From Chloroflexota bacterium (GTDB lineage Bacteria > Chloroflexota > Dehalococcoidia > Dehalococcoidales > RBG-16-60-22), in assembly GCA_016190695.1 (NCBI GenBank), contig JACPQC010000013.1, forward strand, positions 1-49,598: a stretch of DNA of 49,598 bases, read 5' to 3'. The translations under genes and the position numbers were made by a program. The notes below the pieces were generated by a model, which saw only the letters and a list, made by a program, of their open reading frames with translations, searched no databases and was not told the DNA's origin. Shown here piece by piece: positions 40,460 to 49,017 of this stretch (its first letter is position 1; each line of letters starts with the position of its first letter).

Positions 40460-41077
40460 TTACATCGCCATCACCCCGGACACGATAAACCAGAGGCCGA
40501 AACCGGCCAGCAGCAGCCCGCAGCCGGTGAAGAGCCATCCCTTGAAACGGGGCTGCCACAGCGATTGGGTGCGGTTGACCACCTGGGACACCAGCGACAG
40601 CCAGGTGAGGTCGCAGAGCCAGTGCACCACGATGAGCGCCGCCAGGCCATACAGGCCGAAATCGAGGAACTTCATCACCAGCAGGCTGCCAATGGTGGCC
40701 CACCATAGCAGGAAGGCGGGGTTGAAGGCGCTGGTGAGGATGCCGGAGACGAAGGCGCTGCCGGGCAGGTCCCTGGCCTCCTGCCCTGTCGGGGCGCGGG
40801 AGCGGAGCAGGCTCACCCCCAGCCAGAGTATCATGCCGCCGCCCGCCACGCTGAGGACCAGCCGCACCAGGTCTTCCTGGAAAAACCTGGCGAAGCCGAA
40901 ATAGACTAGCATTATCAGTGGCACCTCGATGACGGCGTGCCCCAGGGATATCCAGGTCCCCGCCCAGGGAGAGCGGTAGCTCTTGGCCAGGGTCACCGCG
41001 AACATCGGGCCGGGCAGCATCACCCCGGACAGGGAGATCACCACAACGCTGGTCAGAAGCGGCAGCATCTGCAACAT
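40460..41077 (-). CDS. LysE-family amino-acid exporter
   Basis: A 205-residue membrane protein with about six helices and the family motif SLSGVMLPGPMFAVTLAKSY at the N-terminus, then GMILWLGVSLLRSR and SAFNPAFLLWWATIG. LysE/RhtB proteins export lysine, threonine or related compounds; the substrate is not predictable. It lies 151 bp after the deacetylase gene on the same strand. Confidence 0.88.
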   Translation of the reverse strand: MLQMLPLLTSVVVISLSGVMLPGPMFAVTLAKSYRSPWAGTWISLGHAVIEVPLIMLVYFGFARFFQEDLVRLVLSVAGGGMILWLGVSLLRSRAPTGQEARDLPGSAFVSGILTSAFNPAFLLWWATIGSLLVMKFLDFGLYGLAALIVVHWLCDLTWLSLVSQVVNRTQSLWQPRFKGWLFTGCGLLLAGFGLWFIVSGVMAM

Positions 41078-41255
41078 GAGAACAACCCGGGACTATTGTA
41101 ACACAAGGGGCCGTTTACCAGCCTGATATTCCCGCTTGCATCTCCCAACAACGTCTTTCAGCACAGAAATACGTAAGCCTACGGATATACATTCACGCTG
41201 GCACCTGCCAACATGAAAGTGAAGACAGAGGTTATACTGTGAACGGATGGATTAA

Positions 41256-42143
41256 ATGAAGCGGTCCAACCGGTGGAAGCAATGTCTGTTAATGCTGGCG
41301 TCGCTCTTGCTGGCGTTTCTCGTTGCCTGTTCACCGCCGCCCGCTGCGCCGCCGCCCCCACCCCCGCCAGCGCCCCCGGAAGCACCTTTACCCCCGACAC
41401 CGCCGCCTCCCCAGACCGGAGCGCCCCCAGGCTCCGTTTCGCCTGAAGCAGTGGATAGCGCTGAAGTCACCTTCAGCAGTGAAGGCTTCACTATCAGGGC
41501 CTATCTGTCCAGACCCAGGTCGGCGGGGAGTTCCCCCGGCTTGATAATAATTCACGAAAACCGGGGACTCAACGACCACATAAGGGATGTCGCCCGGCGC
41601 TTCGCCAATCAAGGCTATGTGGCCCTGGCCCCCGACCTGCTTTCCCGCAGCGGGGGCACTGCCCAGTTTGCCACGGTGGAGGATGCCGTCGCCGCCATCG
41701 GCAGGCTGTCACAGGAGGGCGTTGTCCAGGACCTGGATGCCGCCTTCACATATTTACAGTCGCTGCCGTATGTAGAGAAGGATAGCATCGGCGTAATCGG
41801 CTATTGCTGGGGAGGGGGGAACTCCTTGCTTTATGCCACGCGCAATCCCGCTCTTAAGGCGGCGGTAGTTTACTATGGCCCCAATCCGGCCAATATAGAT
41901 GATGTGGCTGGTATCGCGGCGCCGGTGCTCGGCATATATGGCGAAGAAGATACCCGGATTACGGTTAACGTTCCCAAACTGGAAGAGACTATGGCCGGAC
42001 ACGGCAAGCCTTTTGAGTTCAAAGTGTATCCGGGCGCGGCCCACGCCTTCTTCAACGATACCGGCGCCCGCTACAATGCCGCCGCCGCCGCCGATGCCTG
42101 GCAACGCACCCTCTCCTTCCTGCAGAAGCACCTCGAGCCCTAG
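41256..42143 (+). CDS. Dienelactone-hydrolase family lipoprotein
   Basis: A 295-residue exported lipoprotein (LVAC, lipidated C25) with a Pro-rich tether (27-55) and an alpha/beta-hydrolase of the dienelactone hydrolase family. Catalytic C184 lies in GYCWGG, D232 in GEEDTR and H263 in GAAHAFFN; the family Glu is in HENRGLND (E101). Substrate unknown. The TAG stop lies inside the left inverted repeat of the 42140-42274 element. Confidence 0.92.
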   Translation: MKRSNRWKQCLLMLASLLLAFLVACSPPPAAPPPPPPPAPPEAPLPPTPPPPQTGAPPGSVSPEAVDSAEVTFSSEGFTIRAYLSRPRSAGSSPGLIIIHENRGLNDHIRDVARRFANQGYVALAPDLLSRSGGTAQFATVEDAVAAIGRLSQEGVVQDLDAAFTYLQSLPYVEKDSIGVIGYCWGGGNSLLYATRNPALKAAVVYYGPNPANIDDVAGIAAPVLGIYGEEDTRITVNVPKLEETMAGHGKPFEFKVYPGAAHAFFNDTGARYNAAAAADAWQRTLSFLQKHLEP

Positions 42144-42274
42144 TACTTAGTTACAATAATCCGCGTCATCACGTGCGCCGTTCGTGGTGAGCTTGTCGAA
42201 CCATCGGCGCGCCCTTCGACAGGCTCAGGGCGAACGGAGTTGATGTAACGCTTTTTTATCAAACTAAGTACTAG
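42140..42274. mobile_element. 135-bp MITE-like element with perfect 13-bp inverted ends
   Basis: CTAGTACTTAGTT (42140-42152) and AACTAAGTACTAG (42262-42274) are perfect inverted repeats. Inside are a second imperfect pair (GCGTCATCA / TGATGTAACGC) and a widespread palindrome core (CCGTTCG...CGAACGG with GAGCTTGTCGAACC / CCTTCGACAGGCTC). No coding capacity. The left end supplies the stop codon of the upstream gene. Confidence 0.75.
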
Positions 42275-42339
42275 CCTTTGCCTGTCTGAGAGATATTCTT
42301 CACTTTCCCCTGTGCCCCCGCGCCTTCGCCATCCCCGGT

Positions 42340-42368
42340 TTGAGTTGACCTTTTAGTTCCACTATACT
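42340..42368 (+). promoter_or_regulatory. Promoter of the NurA gene
   Basis: TTGAGT (42340-42345), a 17-bp spacer and TATACT (42363-42368), 29 bp before the ATG at 42398. Confidence 0.65.
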
Positions 42369-42397
42369 ATGGCTGGAATGACCTTTTGGGGGGCGAA

Positions 42398-43594
42398 ATG
42401 ACGCTTGACCTGGCGAAGGTGGTGGCACAGGTCGCCGAGATGGTAGCCGGGCTGCGTGACCGCCGCCAGGACAGGGCGGAGCGGTTGAGACATGCCCTGG
42501 AAACTTTGGGCGGAACTGGTGACATCGAAGCCCTGCGAGAGAAGATACGGAAGAGCCGCACCACCTGGCTGGTGGCGGATATCCTGGAGAAGCCGGACGC
42601 CCGCCATGCCGCGCCTTCCCTCCCCCCGGATTTTACCGTCCTGGCCACTGACGGCTCTCATATCGATATCGACCGTCATCGCTCGGCGAGGTGCTACCTG
42701 ATAAACACCGGCGGCGTCACCCTGCGCTACGGGGCCGCCCCCGATGCCAGGCTGGAGAGCCAGCCCCGGCTGTATGCCCGCGATGAAGACTTCGCTATCG
42801 CCCCGCCCGGCGGTAAAGGGCGCGAGCAGCCGGTGGACAGCGCCCTCCTGGGCATAAAACGTGGTATCGAAGAGTGCCGGCGGCTGGCCGGACTGGTGCG
42901 GGAACAGCCGGGGGAAGACCCGGTGCTGGCCCTGCTCGATGGGACGCTGATCCAGTGGGGGCTGGAGGCCTATCCCGACTTTGTCGGTGACGTGCTGTTG
43001 CACCAGGGACTCCTCGCCTCCATGGAGGAGATGCGGCAACTCGGCCAGCGGAAGAAGGTCGCCCTGGCCAGCTACATCAGCCTGCCCCGGAGCGCCGATG
43101 TGGTCAATGCCCTGCGGGTGGCCCTTTGCCCCCAGGAGGTCGTCAACAGCGACCGCTGCTGCCCGGACTGCCAGACCAGGGAGTGCGACGCCCTGGCCGC
43201 CCTCCAGGACCGGGAGCTTTTTGCCAGCGTGCTCGACCCCGGAGAGAGGTCGGCGCTGTTCGCCAGCCGGTCATCGGTGGTGGAGAAGCGCTACGGAGAG
43301 CACGCCGTCCATTTCTTCTACCTGCGCCTTGAGGACGAGGTCGCCCGTATCGAAGTGCCGCAGTGGGTATCACAGGATAGTGACTTGCTCGGCCTGGCCC
43401 ACTGCCTGGTGCTGGATCAGTGCCGCCGCGGCCAGGGATACCCGGTGGCGCTGAGCGAGGCCCACGAGCAGGCCATAGTGACCAGGGCCGACCGCGAGGA
43501 CTTCTGGCAACTGGTGGAGACCTCGCTGGTGGCGGAGCGTCTGCCCTCGGTCTCCTCCGCCAAGAGTTTCAGCAAGAGGACGAGGTGGGTGTAG
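42398..43594 (+). CDS. NurA-domain nuclease
   Basis: The 398-residue protein has the NurA pattern: LATDGSHIDIDRH (first metal Asp near 87), LALLDGTLIQWGLE (second acidic motif) and GYPVALSEAHEQAIVTRADREDFW at the C-terminus. Archaeal NurA is a 5'-3' nuclease and ssDNA endonuclease working with HerA and Mre11/Rad50 in end resection. No herA is adjacent. A four-cysteine insert (CCPDCQTREC) near 255 may bind zinc. The ATG at 42398 follows GGGGGG. Confidence 0.85.
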   Translation: MTLDLAKVVAQVAEMVAGLRDRRQDRAERLRHALETLGGTGDIEALREKIRKSRTTWLVADILEKPDARHAAPSLPPDFTVLATDGSHIDIDRHRSARCYLINTGGVTLRYGAAPDARLESQPRLYARDEDFAIAPPGGKGREQPVDSALLGIKRGIEECRRLAGLVREQPGEDPVLALLDGTLIQWGLEAYPDFVGDVLLHQGLLASMEEMRQLGQRKKVALASYISLPRSADVVNALRVALCPQEVVNSDRCCPDCQTRECDALAALQDRELFASVLDPGERSALFASRSSVVEKRYGEHAVHFFYLRLEDEVARIEVPQWVSQDSDLLGLAHCLVLDQCRRGQGYPVALSEAHEQAIVTRADREDFWQLVETSLVAERLPSVSSAKSFSKRTRWV

Positions 43595-43625
43595 GGGGCG
43601 GAAGCCAGAGTGCAAGCTATCTGGT

Positions 43626-43792
43626 GAGGCTGTCTGATAATGTCATTCTGGAAGGAGCGGAGCGACTGAAGAATCTCAGGGTGGGGGGAACAGATATGAG
43701 ATACCTCCTCCCCCACCGAGATCCTTCGTTGCCCCTTCGCTTCGCTCAGGGCTGCGGCTCAGGATGACAACCACGCACTCTCGGACAGCCTC
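43626..43792. mobile_element. MITE-like element with GAGGCTGTCTGA / TCGGACAGCCTC ends
   Basis: A 167-bp element with inverted ends paired at 11 of 12 positions, then AATGTCATTCTGGAAGGAGC inward and GGATGACA near the right end. Same family as 10869-11060. It fills the gap between the NurA gene and folE. Confidence 0.8.
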
Positions 43793-43831
43793 TGACATTT
43801 ATCTGCGCGCATTAACATACGGAGGCTTAAA

Positions 43832-44398
43832 TTGTTTGACGAGGCGAAGATAAAGGCGGCGGTGACCTCCATCATCGAGGCCATCGGCGAAGACGTAAAC
43901 CGGGACGGCCTGGTCGGGACGCCGGAGCGCGTCGCCGAGATGTACTCAGAGCTGTTCATGGGGCTGGGCAAGGACCCCAGGGAGGAGCTGAGTGTCGGCT
44001 TCGAGCTGGGGCACCGGGAGATGGTCATCCTGAAGGACATCCCCTTCTACTCCCTGTGCGAGCATCACCTGCTGCCCTTTTACGGCGTGGCCCACATCGG
44101 CTATATCCCCAATGCCGAGGGGCGAATCGTGGGCATCAGCAAGCTGGCCAGGGTGGTGGAGATCATCGCCAAGCGCCCCCAGATACAGGAGCGGATGACC
44201 ACCGATATCGCCGAGGCCATCGTCGAAGGGATAAAGCCGGACGGGGTGGCCGTGGTCATCCAGGCGGAGCACCTGTGCATGATCATGCGCGGCGTCAAGA
44301 AGCCGGGGAGCAACGTCATCACCTCGGCCATCCGGGGCACCTTCCAGCGCCGCGCCGCCAGCCGCGCCGAGTTCTTCTCCCTGATACAGGGCAGGTAG
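43832..44398 (+). CDS. folE: GTP cyclohydrolase I
   Basis: FolE converts GTP to dihydroneopterin triphosphate, the first step of folate (and pterin) synthesis. The 188-residue protein has GLVGTPERVAEMY, the zinc/active-site FYSLCEHHLLPFYGVAHIGYIP and EHLCMIMRGVKKPGS. The TTG start at 43832 follows GGAGG by eight bases. The last 40 bases of the gene region are repeated exactly at 44769-44808. Confidence 0.95.
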   Translation: MFDEAKIKAAVTSIIEAIGEDVNRDGLVGTPERVAEMYSELFMGLGKDPREELSVGFELGHREMVILKDIPFYSLCEHHLLPFYGVAHIGYIPNAEGRIVGISKLARVVEIIAKRPQIQERMTTDIAEAIVEGIKPDGVAVVIQAEHLCMIMRGVKKPGSNVITSAIRGTFQRRAASRAEFFSLIQGR

Positions 44399-44399
44399 A
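44360..44399. repeat. Direct repeat, left copy (folE 3' end)
   Basis: The final 39 bases of folE including its stop, plus one base. Identical to 44769-44808, offset 409. Confidence 0.9.
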
Positions 44400-44427
44400 T
44401 GGCAAACCGCGTCTGCACAACTTCATC

Positions 44428-44456
44428 TTGACATCCGTATACAGTTTGTATACAAT
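44428..44456 (+). promoter_or_regulatory. Consensus promoter with GTATAC operator
   Basis: TTGACA (44428-44433), 17 bp, TACAAT (44451-44456). GTATAC-AGTTT-GTATAC (44437-44453) is a perfect inverted repeat spanning the spacer and -10, the expected position for autorepression by the RHH protein encoded 20 bp further on. Confidence 0.8.
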
Positions 44457-44475
44457 CCTGACCAGGAGAGATTCA

Positions 44476-44715
44476 GTGGCGGGTCTGGATAAGGAAATAG
44501 AGCGAATCGAGCAGGGCGATGCCTGGGATAAAGGCGATGAGGTCGTCCGGGTGGAGGTCAAAAAGCCCCTGGACAAGGTGATACCGGTGCGGCTCTCATC
44601 GGAGAAGTGGGAGGAACTGCGGCATGAAGCCAGGGAGCTTGGCATCGGGCCGACTACCCTTGCCCGCATGTGGATACTGGAGCGTTTGCGCCAGAAGACA
44701 AAGGCCAGCGTCTAG
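44476..44715 (+). CDS. Ribbon-helix-helix (CopG/BrnA-like) antitoxin-type protein
   Basis: The GTG at 44476 follows AGGAGA and gives 79 residues: an acidic N-terminal arm (LDKEIERIEQGDAWDKGDEVV), the DNA-binding strand DKVIPVRLSSE and two helices (KWEELRHEARELGIGPTTLARMWILERLRQK). No toxin gene is visible on either side, so it may be an orphan antitoxin or a repressor. The gene and its promoter lie between the two folE-tail repeats, suggesting they arrived together as one insertion. Confidence 0.75.
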   Translation: MAGLDKEIERIEQGDAWDKGDEVVRVEVKKPLDKVIPVRLSSEKWEELRHEARELGIGPTTLARMWILERLRQKTKASV

Positions 44716-44768
44716 CCGGTGCAACACGCCCTGTCTGACAAGATCATTTACTTCTCAGGTACTGGACG

Positions 44769-44808
44769 AGCCGCGCCGAGTTCTTCTCCCTGATACAGGG
44801 CAGGTAGA
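44769..44808. repeat. Direct repeat, right copy (duplicated folE 3' end)
   Basis: Exact 40-bp copy of 44360-44399, outside any gene. It marks the right border of the RHH insertion. Between the RHH stop and 44769 nothing further is recognised. Confidence 0.9.
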
Positions 44809-44901
44809 CCGCCTGAACGAGTATAAACAAGGATAACCGCTTTCAAGGCCGATATTCCCCTTTCTTTGCAGATAAGCTGTCCTTCTCTGACCAAGACCGC
44901 C

Positions 44902-44930
44902 TTGACATCTGCCTGCTGCCGGCGCATGAT
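44902..44930 (+). promoter_or_regulatory. Promoter of the large surface-protein gene
   Basis: TTGACA (44902-44907), 17 bp, CATGAT (44925-44930), 61 bp before the ATG at 44991. Confidence 0.5.
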
Positions 44931-44990
44931 TAGTCTGGCAGGCCCCGCGTCCGCAGGGTTTTCCGCGTAATCTATGGCGGGAGGTGTCCC

Positions 44991-47900
44991 ATGAGAAGGA
45001 CAGGCAGAGGGAGGCGGTGGCGGGGTGCGGCAGCAGGGCTGGCGGCGGTGATGGTCGTGGCATTGATTGTCGGGACAGGACTGGTATCTCAGCAACCGGT
45101 CCAGGCTTCAGCCGGTGTACACTTATGGGTTGACGCCGATAACGTTACCGCCGGGGTACAGAGCACCAGGCTGCTCCAGCCCACTGATGACAGCTTTTCC
45201 GTGGTGGTATTCCTTGACCAGGGCACGAACGCCGATGGCGTGTCCGGCGTAGATGTGCACCTGACCTACGATCCAGCGAAAATAAAGGTGGCCAGCGTGG
45301 TCAATTTTGGGTTGCCCGCAGGCTATACCGCGCTGAACTATACTAATACAAACAACGTCGCTGGCATGTTGTCAGTATCTCGTGCCAAGCTATCCGCTCC
45401 CTTCACTACCGTCAGTTTCACCATAGTCAGGGTCACCTTTGACGTCCAGGCGGCCTTCAAGGCAGCGCCGGGCAGCACCGACATAAATTTCAGCACGTCC
45501 GGTGTTGATACCACTACCGACGTACGTGACGGTAATGAAAACCCGGCGCTGGCCCCCGGCGGCCTGCACAAGGCCGCCATCACCATGACCGGCCCGGCCA
45601 CCAGTTTGCTGGTGAGCGGCATAGCCGACCCGGTGACGGCCGGAAGCGCCTCCAGCGTGACGGTGACCGCCCGGGACGCATCGGGCAACACCGCTGGCTA
45701 TACCGGCACCGTGCAGTTCTCGTCCTCGGATACCCAGGCCAGTCTACCGGGAGATTACACCTTCCAGGCGGGCGACAACGGGGTCAAGACCTTCGCCGGC
45801 CTGGTGCTCAGGACGGCCGGGGAGCAATCGGTCACGGTCACTGATACCCTTAGTAGCAACATAACGGGGACGCAGTCCGCCATCACGGTCGCCCCGGCGG
45901 CGGCTAACAAGCTGGCGTTCAACCCGCCTCCGGCGTCTCCGGTCACAGCGGGAGCCGTTTGGGACACCTTTAAGGTGGAGATACGCGACCAGTTCGATAA
46001 CCTGACCACCTCCACGGCTAATGTGACAGTAACGCCGTCAATCGCTTCCTTCATCTCCGGCGTCACCGATAAAGCGGCGGTGTCGGGCATTGCTACTTTC
46101 AATGGCCTGGCATTCAATGTCCCCGGCACCATCACGGTGACCGCTTCCTCGGCCGGGCTGACTCCGGCGACCAGCGGCAACATCACGGTCACGCCCAGTG
46201 TCGCGCCTTCCTGGACTGAAGTGACCCTGCCTGGGACTACTGGCAATGTGCTTCTGCCCGGCTCGGACGTGGTAGACATAGCGGTGGCCCCCGACGGCGA
46301 CACCATTTACGCCGTCACCGGCGGCGCCACCGTCTATAAGTCAACTAACCGCGGCGATACCTGGTACACCATCGCCACCAGCGCCGGCGGCAATCCGGCC
46401 ATCAATGCCAGCCTGGTGGCGGTCGCCCCCGACAACGCCAATATTGTTGTGATTGCCGATGCGGCTTCTGCGAAAGTGTACGCCTCCACCAGCGGCGGCT
46501 CCACCTGGGGCGTCCTGGGCGTCCCCCAGGAGGCTAACGGGGCTGCGGCCAACACCCTGACTGACCTGGTGGTATCCGCCGCCAGCGCCGGCACCAACTT
46601 CATCGCCGTGTCCGGCACCGAGGCCGGTGATGTGGGCAACGTCTGGTACTTCAACCTGGGCGCGCAAGCCCCGGTATGGAAAGAGACCAATAGCCTGAGC
46701 GGCTTCTCCAGCGCTACCGCCCCCGGGGCCGTCGGGGCCATTGCCTTCTCGCCCAACTTCGCCTCGGACCAGGTTCTGACCGCGCTCACCTATGACAACA
46801 CCAGCAAGGACGTCCGCTTCCAGTTATTCAGCCTGGGCCCGAAGATATGGAACGCAAATATGGGCTTCATCGGTTACCCATTGCTGGTAGCCAGCGCCAC
46901 TTCCGGTACTGGGCTGACTGCAGCCTCCATTGCCTTGGCACCGGACTACCTGGGCAGCGATGATACCCTGCGCCTGGCCTTCGTCGGCCTGGATATCACG
47001 GGTGACGTCGCCAGAAGCGGCATCTACCGGCTGCTTGATACCACCGTGAAGCAGATGAAGGACAGCGTCGGCATCAACAGCGTCGCCTTCAACGCCGTTA
47101 CCCTGGTGGCCGGGGAGACCGCTAAGAACGCCGTATGGAGCAGCGCCACCCCCCTGGTCTCCACGCCCACCGTCACCCCGACCACCTCTCTGAAGAGACC
47201 CGGCAGCTCGGCCAGCGACAGCGTGGTGGTGGCCTGGGCGGGGAATGATGTCGTCGCCGGCACCACCGGTGATGATTCTGCCTTCTCTATCTCCACCGAC
47301 GGCGGCGCCGCCTTCAATGATATCAGCCTCATTGACGCCTCCCTGGACGTGCTGGAGGATGTTGCCGTCTCGACCTATGGCGGCGTGGTCTACCTGGTCA
47401 CCAGGGATGCTGAAAACGACCACAGCGTCTGGCGCAAGGCGGGCGACAACTGGCAGCGGGTACTCAATCTGCAGGCGGACTCCGGCGATTACATCGTGCG
47501 CCTGTCCCCTGACAGCGCCGATGTGGCCTACCTGGCCAGGAAAGGTACCCAGACACTCTACTATACCAGGGATGGCGGCATGACCCGCTGGTTCACCCGC
47601 ACCGCCCCCGACAACCTGGTTGACCTAGCCGTTGAGAGCACCGACGTGGCCTACCTGGCCGTTGATAGCGCCAACACGGTGCGCAAGACCACCAATGGCG
47701 GCTTCATCTGGGCCACCGCCAGGGACACCGAGCTTGTCGCCGGCAACATCGCCACCATCGCCGCCCTGGGCAATGGCCAGGTGATAGTGGGCGGCGCGGC
47801 TGGCTACGTCTCATATTCCTCAGATGGCAACCTGTCCTGGACCGCCATCCCCTATCAGATAGAGCCTGGAGCCCTGCTCACCCAGACCGCTGCCACCGGC

Positions 47901-48833
47901 CTGAACCCCGGCGGCTACATCTATGCCGCCACTTCTAAAGCGAGTACCACCGTAAAGCGCTGGCAGATCGGCGTGAGCACCGCCTGGACAGACCTGGCCG
48001 CGCCTGTCCCCGCCGGCTATGGGGCTACAGGAGTAGCTTCGTGGAAGGATGTCCTGTACGTTCTGGCCTCCGATGGTAATGACAGCACGTTGCTGTGGCT
48101 GTCCGGCGGGACGTGGCAGACCGCTGATAGCGCCGGTGAGGTGTTCAACTTTGCCCCCTCAGCCCTCAAACTGAGTTCCGCCTGGCCCACGCTGTGGGCT
48201 ATTGATACCAGCGCCGGGGCGCTTTACAGCTTTACTCTCAATACGGCGTGGGCGGATGTAATGGTGGACGCCCCTGCGTATGTATCGCCCGGCAGCACTT
48301 TCACCGCCAGCCTCAAGATACAGTGGGTGGAAGACCTGGACGCCGCCAGCTACATTGTCTCAGCCAACCGCAGTGTCCTGCAACTGGTGGACGTCACCAG
48401 CGGCAACATAAGCGGTACGGGAATCCCCGTGTCCTTGTGGAACGAGAACCCGGCCGGCTCAGGCAGCTACAGCGTGGTGCAGAACCTGGACGGCTTTCAG
48501 GGGGTCAGCGGCGAGGGCGTGCTGGCGGTGCTCCACTTCAAAGCGGTCGGCGACCTGGGAACGAGCACCTGGATAACGGTAAGCGACGGTGTGCTCTCCA
48601 ACAACCTGGCACAGGAGATACAGTCGGTGTGGGCCGGCCAGCAGGTGAACATCTCCATACTCCCCGGCGATGCCAACGGTGACGGCAAAGTAAACTCCAT
48701 TGACATCACCAAGGTGGAGCGGATAATCGTGGGGCTGGATGACGCCACCCCCGGCGCCGACGCCAACCAGGATGGAAAGATCAACGCCGTAGATGTGACC
48801 AAGGTGGAGAGGATAATCGCCGGGCTGGACTGA
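44991..48833 (+). CDS. Cohesin-propeller-cohesin-dockerin surface protein
   Basis: A 1280-residue exported protein (signal AAAGLAAVMVVALIVGTGL, cut near QASA). Domains in order: a cohesin-like sandwich (about 42-205); two Ig-like domains (206-400, each with VTAG near the start); and a long beta-propeller (405-1080) with Asp-box motifs (STNRGDTW, STSGGSTW, TTNGGFIW, SSDGNLSW) of the sortilin/BNR type. A second cohesin-like domain follows (1088-1225), then a complete type I dockerin with two calcium loops (1226-1280, each ending TKVERIIxGLD). Cohesin and dockerin in one chain allow self-assembly or linkage to other dockerin proteins such as the one at 2-1531. No glycosidase domain is seen, so a cellulosome is not implied; a surface layer or adhesion role is inferred. 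GGGAGGTG precedes the ATG. Confidence 0.88.
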   Translation: MRRTGRGRRWRGAAAGLAAVMVVALIVGTGLVSQQPVQASAGVHLWVDADNVTAGVQSTRLLQPTDDSFSVVVFLDQGTNADGVSGVDVHLTYDPAKIKVASVVNFGLPAGYTALNYTNTNNVAGMLSVSRAKLSAPFTTVSFTIVRVTFDVQAAFKAAPGSTDINFSTSGVDTTTDVRDGNENPALAPGGLHKAAITMTGPATSLLVSGIADPVTAGSASSVTVTARDASGNTAGYTGTVQFSSSDTQASLPGDYTFQAGDNGVKTFAGLVLRTAGEQSVTVTDTLSSNITGTQSAITVAPAAANKLAFNPPPASPVTAGAVWDTFKVEIRDQFDNLTTSTANVTVTPSIASFISGVTDKAAVSGIATFNGLAFNVPGTITVTASSAGLTPATSGNITVTPSVAPSWTEVTLPGTTGNVLLPGSDVVDIAVAPDGDTIYAVTGGATVYKSTNRGDTWYTIATSAGGNPAINASLVAVAPDNANIVVIADAASAKVYASTSGGSTWGVLGVPQEANGAAANTLTDLVVSAASAGTNFIAVSGTEAGDVGNVWYFNLGAQAPVWKETNSLSGFSSATAPGAVGAIAFSPNFASDQVLTALTYDNTSKDVRFQLFSLGPKIWNANMGFIGYPLLVASATSGTGLTAASIALAPDYLGSDDTLRLAFVGLDITGDVARSGIYRLLDTTVKQMKDSVGINSVAFNAVTLVAGETAKNAVWSSATPLVSTPTVTPTTSLKRPGSSASDSVVVAWAGNDVVAGTTGDDSAFSISTDGGAAFNDISLIDASLDVLEDVAVSTYGGVVYLVTRDAENDHSVWRKAGDNWQRVLNLQADSGDYIVRLSPDSADVAYLARKGTQTLYYTRDGGMTRWFTRTAPDNLVDLAVESTDVAYLAVDSANTVRKTTNGGFIWATARDTELVAGNIATIAALGNGQVIVGGAAGYVSYSSDGNLSWTAIPYQIEPGALLTQTAATGLNPGGYIYAATSKASTTVKRWQIGVSTAWTDLAAPVPAGYGATGVASWKDVLYVLASDGNDSTLLWLSGGTWQTADSAGEVFNFAPSALKLSSAWPTLWAIDTSAGALYSFTLNTAWADVMVDAPAYVSPGSTFTASLKIQWVEDLDAASYIVSANRSVLQLVDVTSGNISGTGIPVSLWNENPAGSGSYSVVQNLDGFQGVSGEGVLAVLHFKAVGDLGTSTWITVSDGVLSNNLAQEIQSVWAGQQVNISILPGDANGDGKVNSIDITKVERIIVGLDDATPGADANQDGKINAVDVTKVERIIAGLD

Positions 48834-49017
48834 TATCACCGGGCCGCAAGGCTGGCTTGACAAACCGGCGGCGCAATACTAAGCTTGTTCAAGAAGCGTC
48901 CCAAACTGTCCGAACTACGACCTAATGATAGTACCAGGTGGTGTCGAGATAACCGGAAGTAGATAAATAAGTTCAGCCCCGGAGCAGGCCTTAGTGCCGG
49001 AGCAAGGCAGAGCGCCG

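Noticed and set aside
41232-41237. TATACT as promoter of the dienelactone hydrolase gene
   Set aside because: The -10 is good but no convincing -35 could be placed, so it was not listed as a feature.
44716-44768. Toxin partner gene for the RHH protein at 44476
   Set aside because: Only 53 bp remain before the duplicated folE tail and no open frame resembles BrnT, RelE or MazF.
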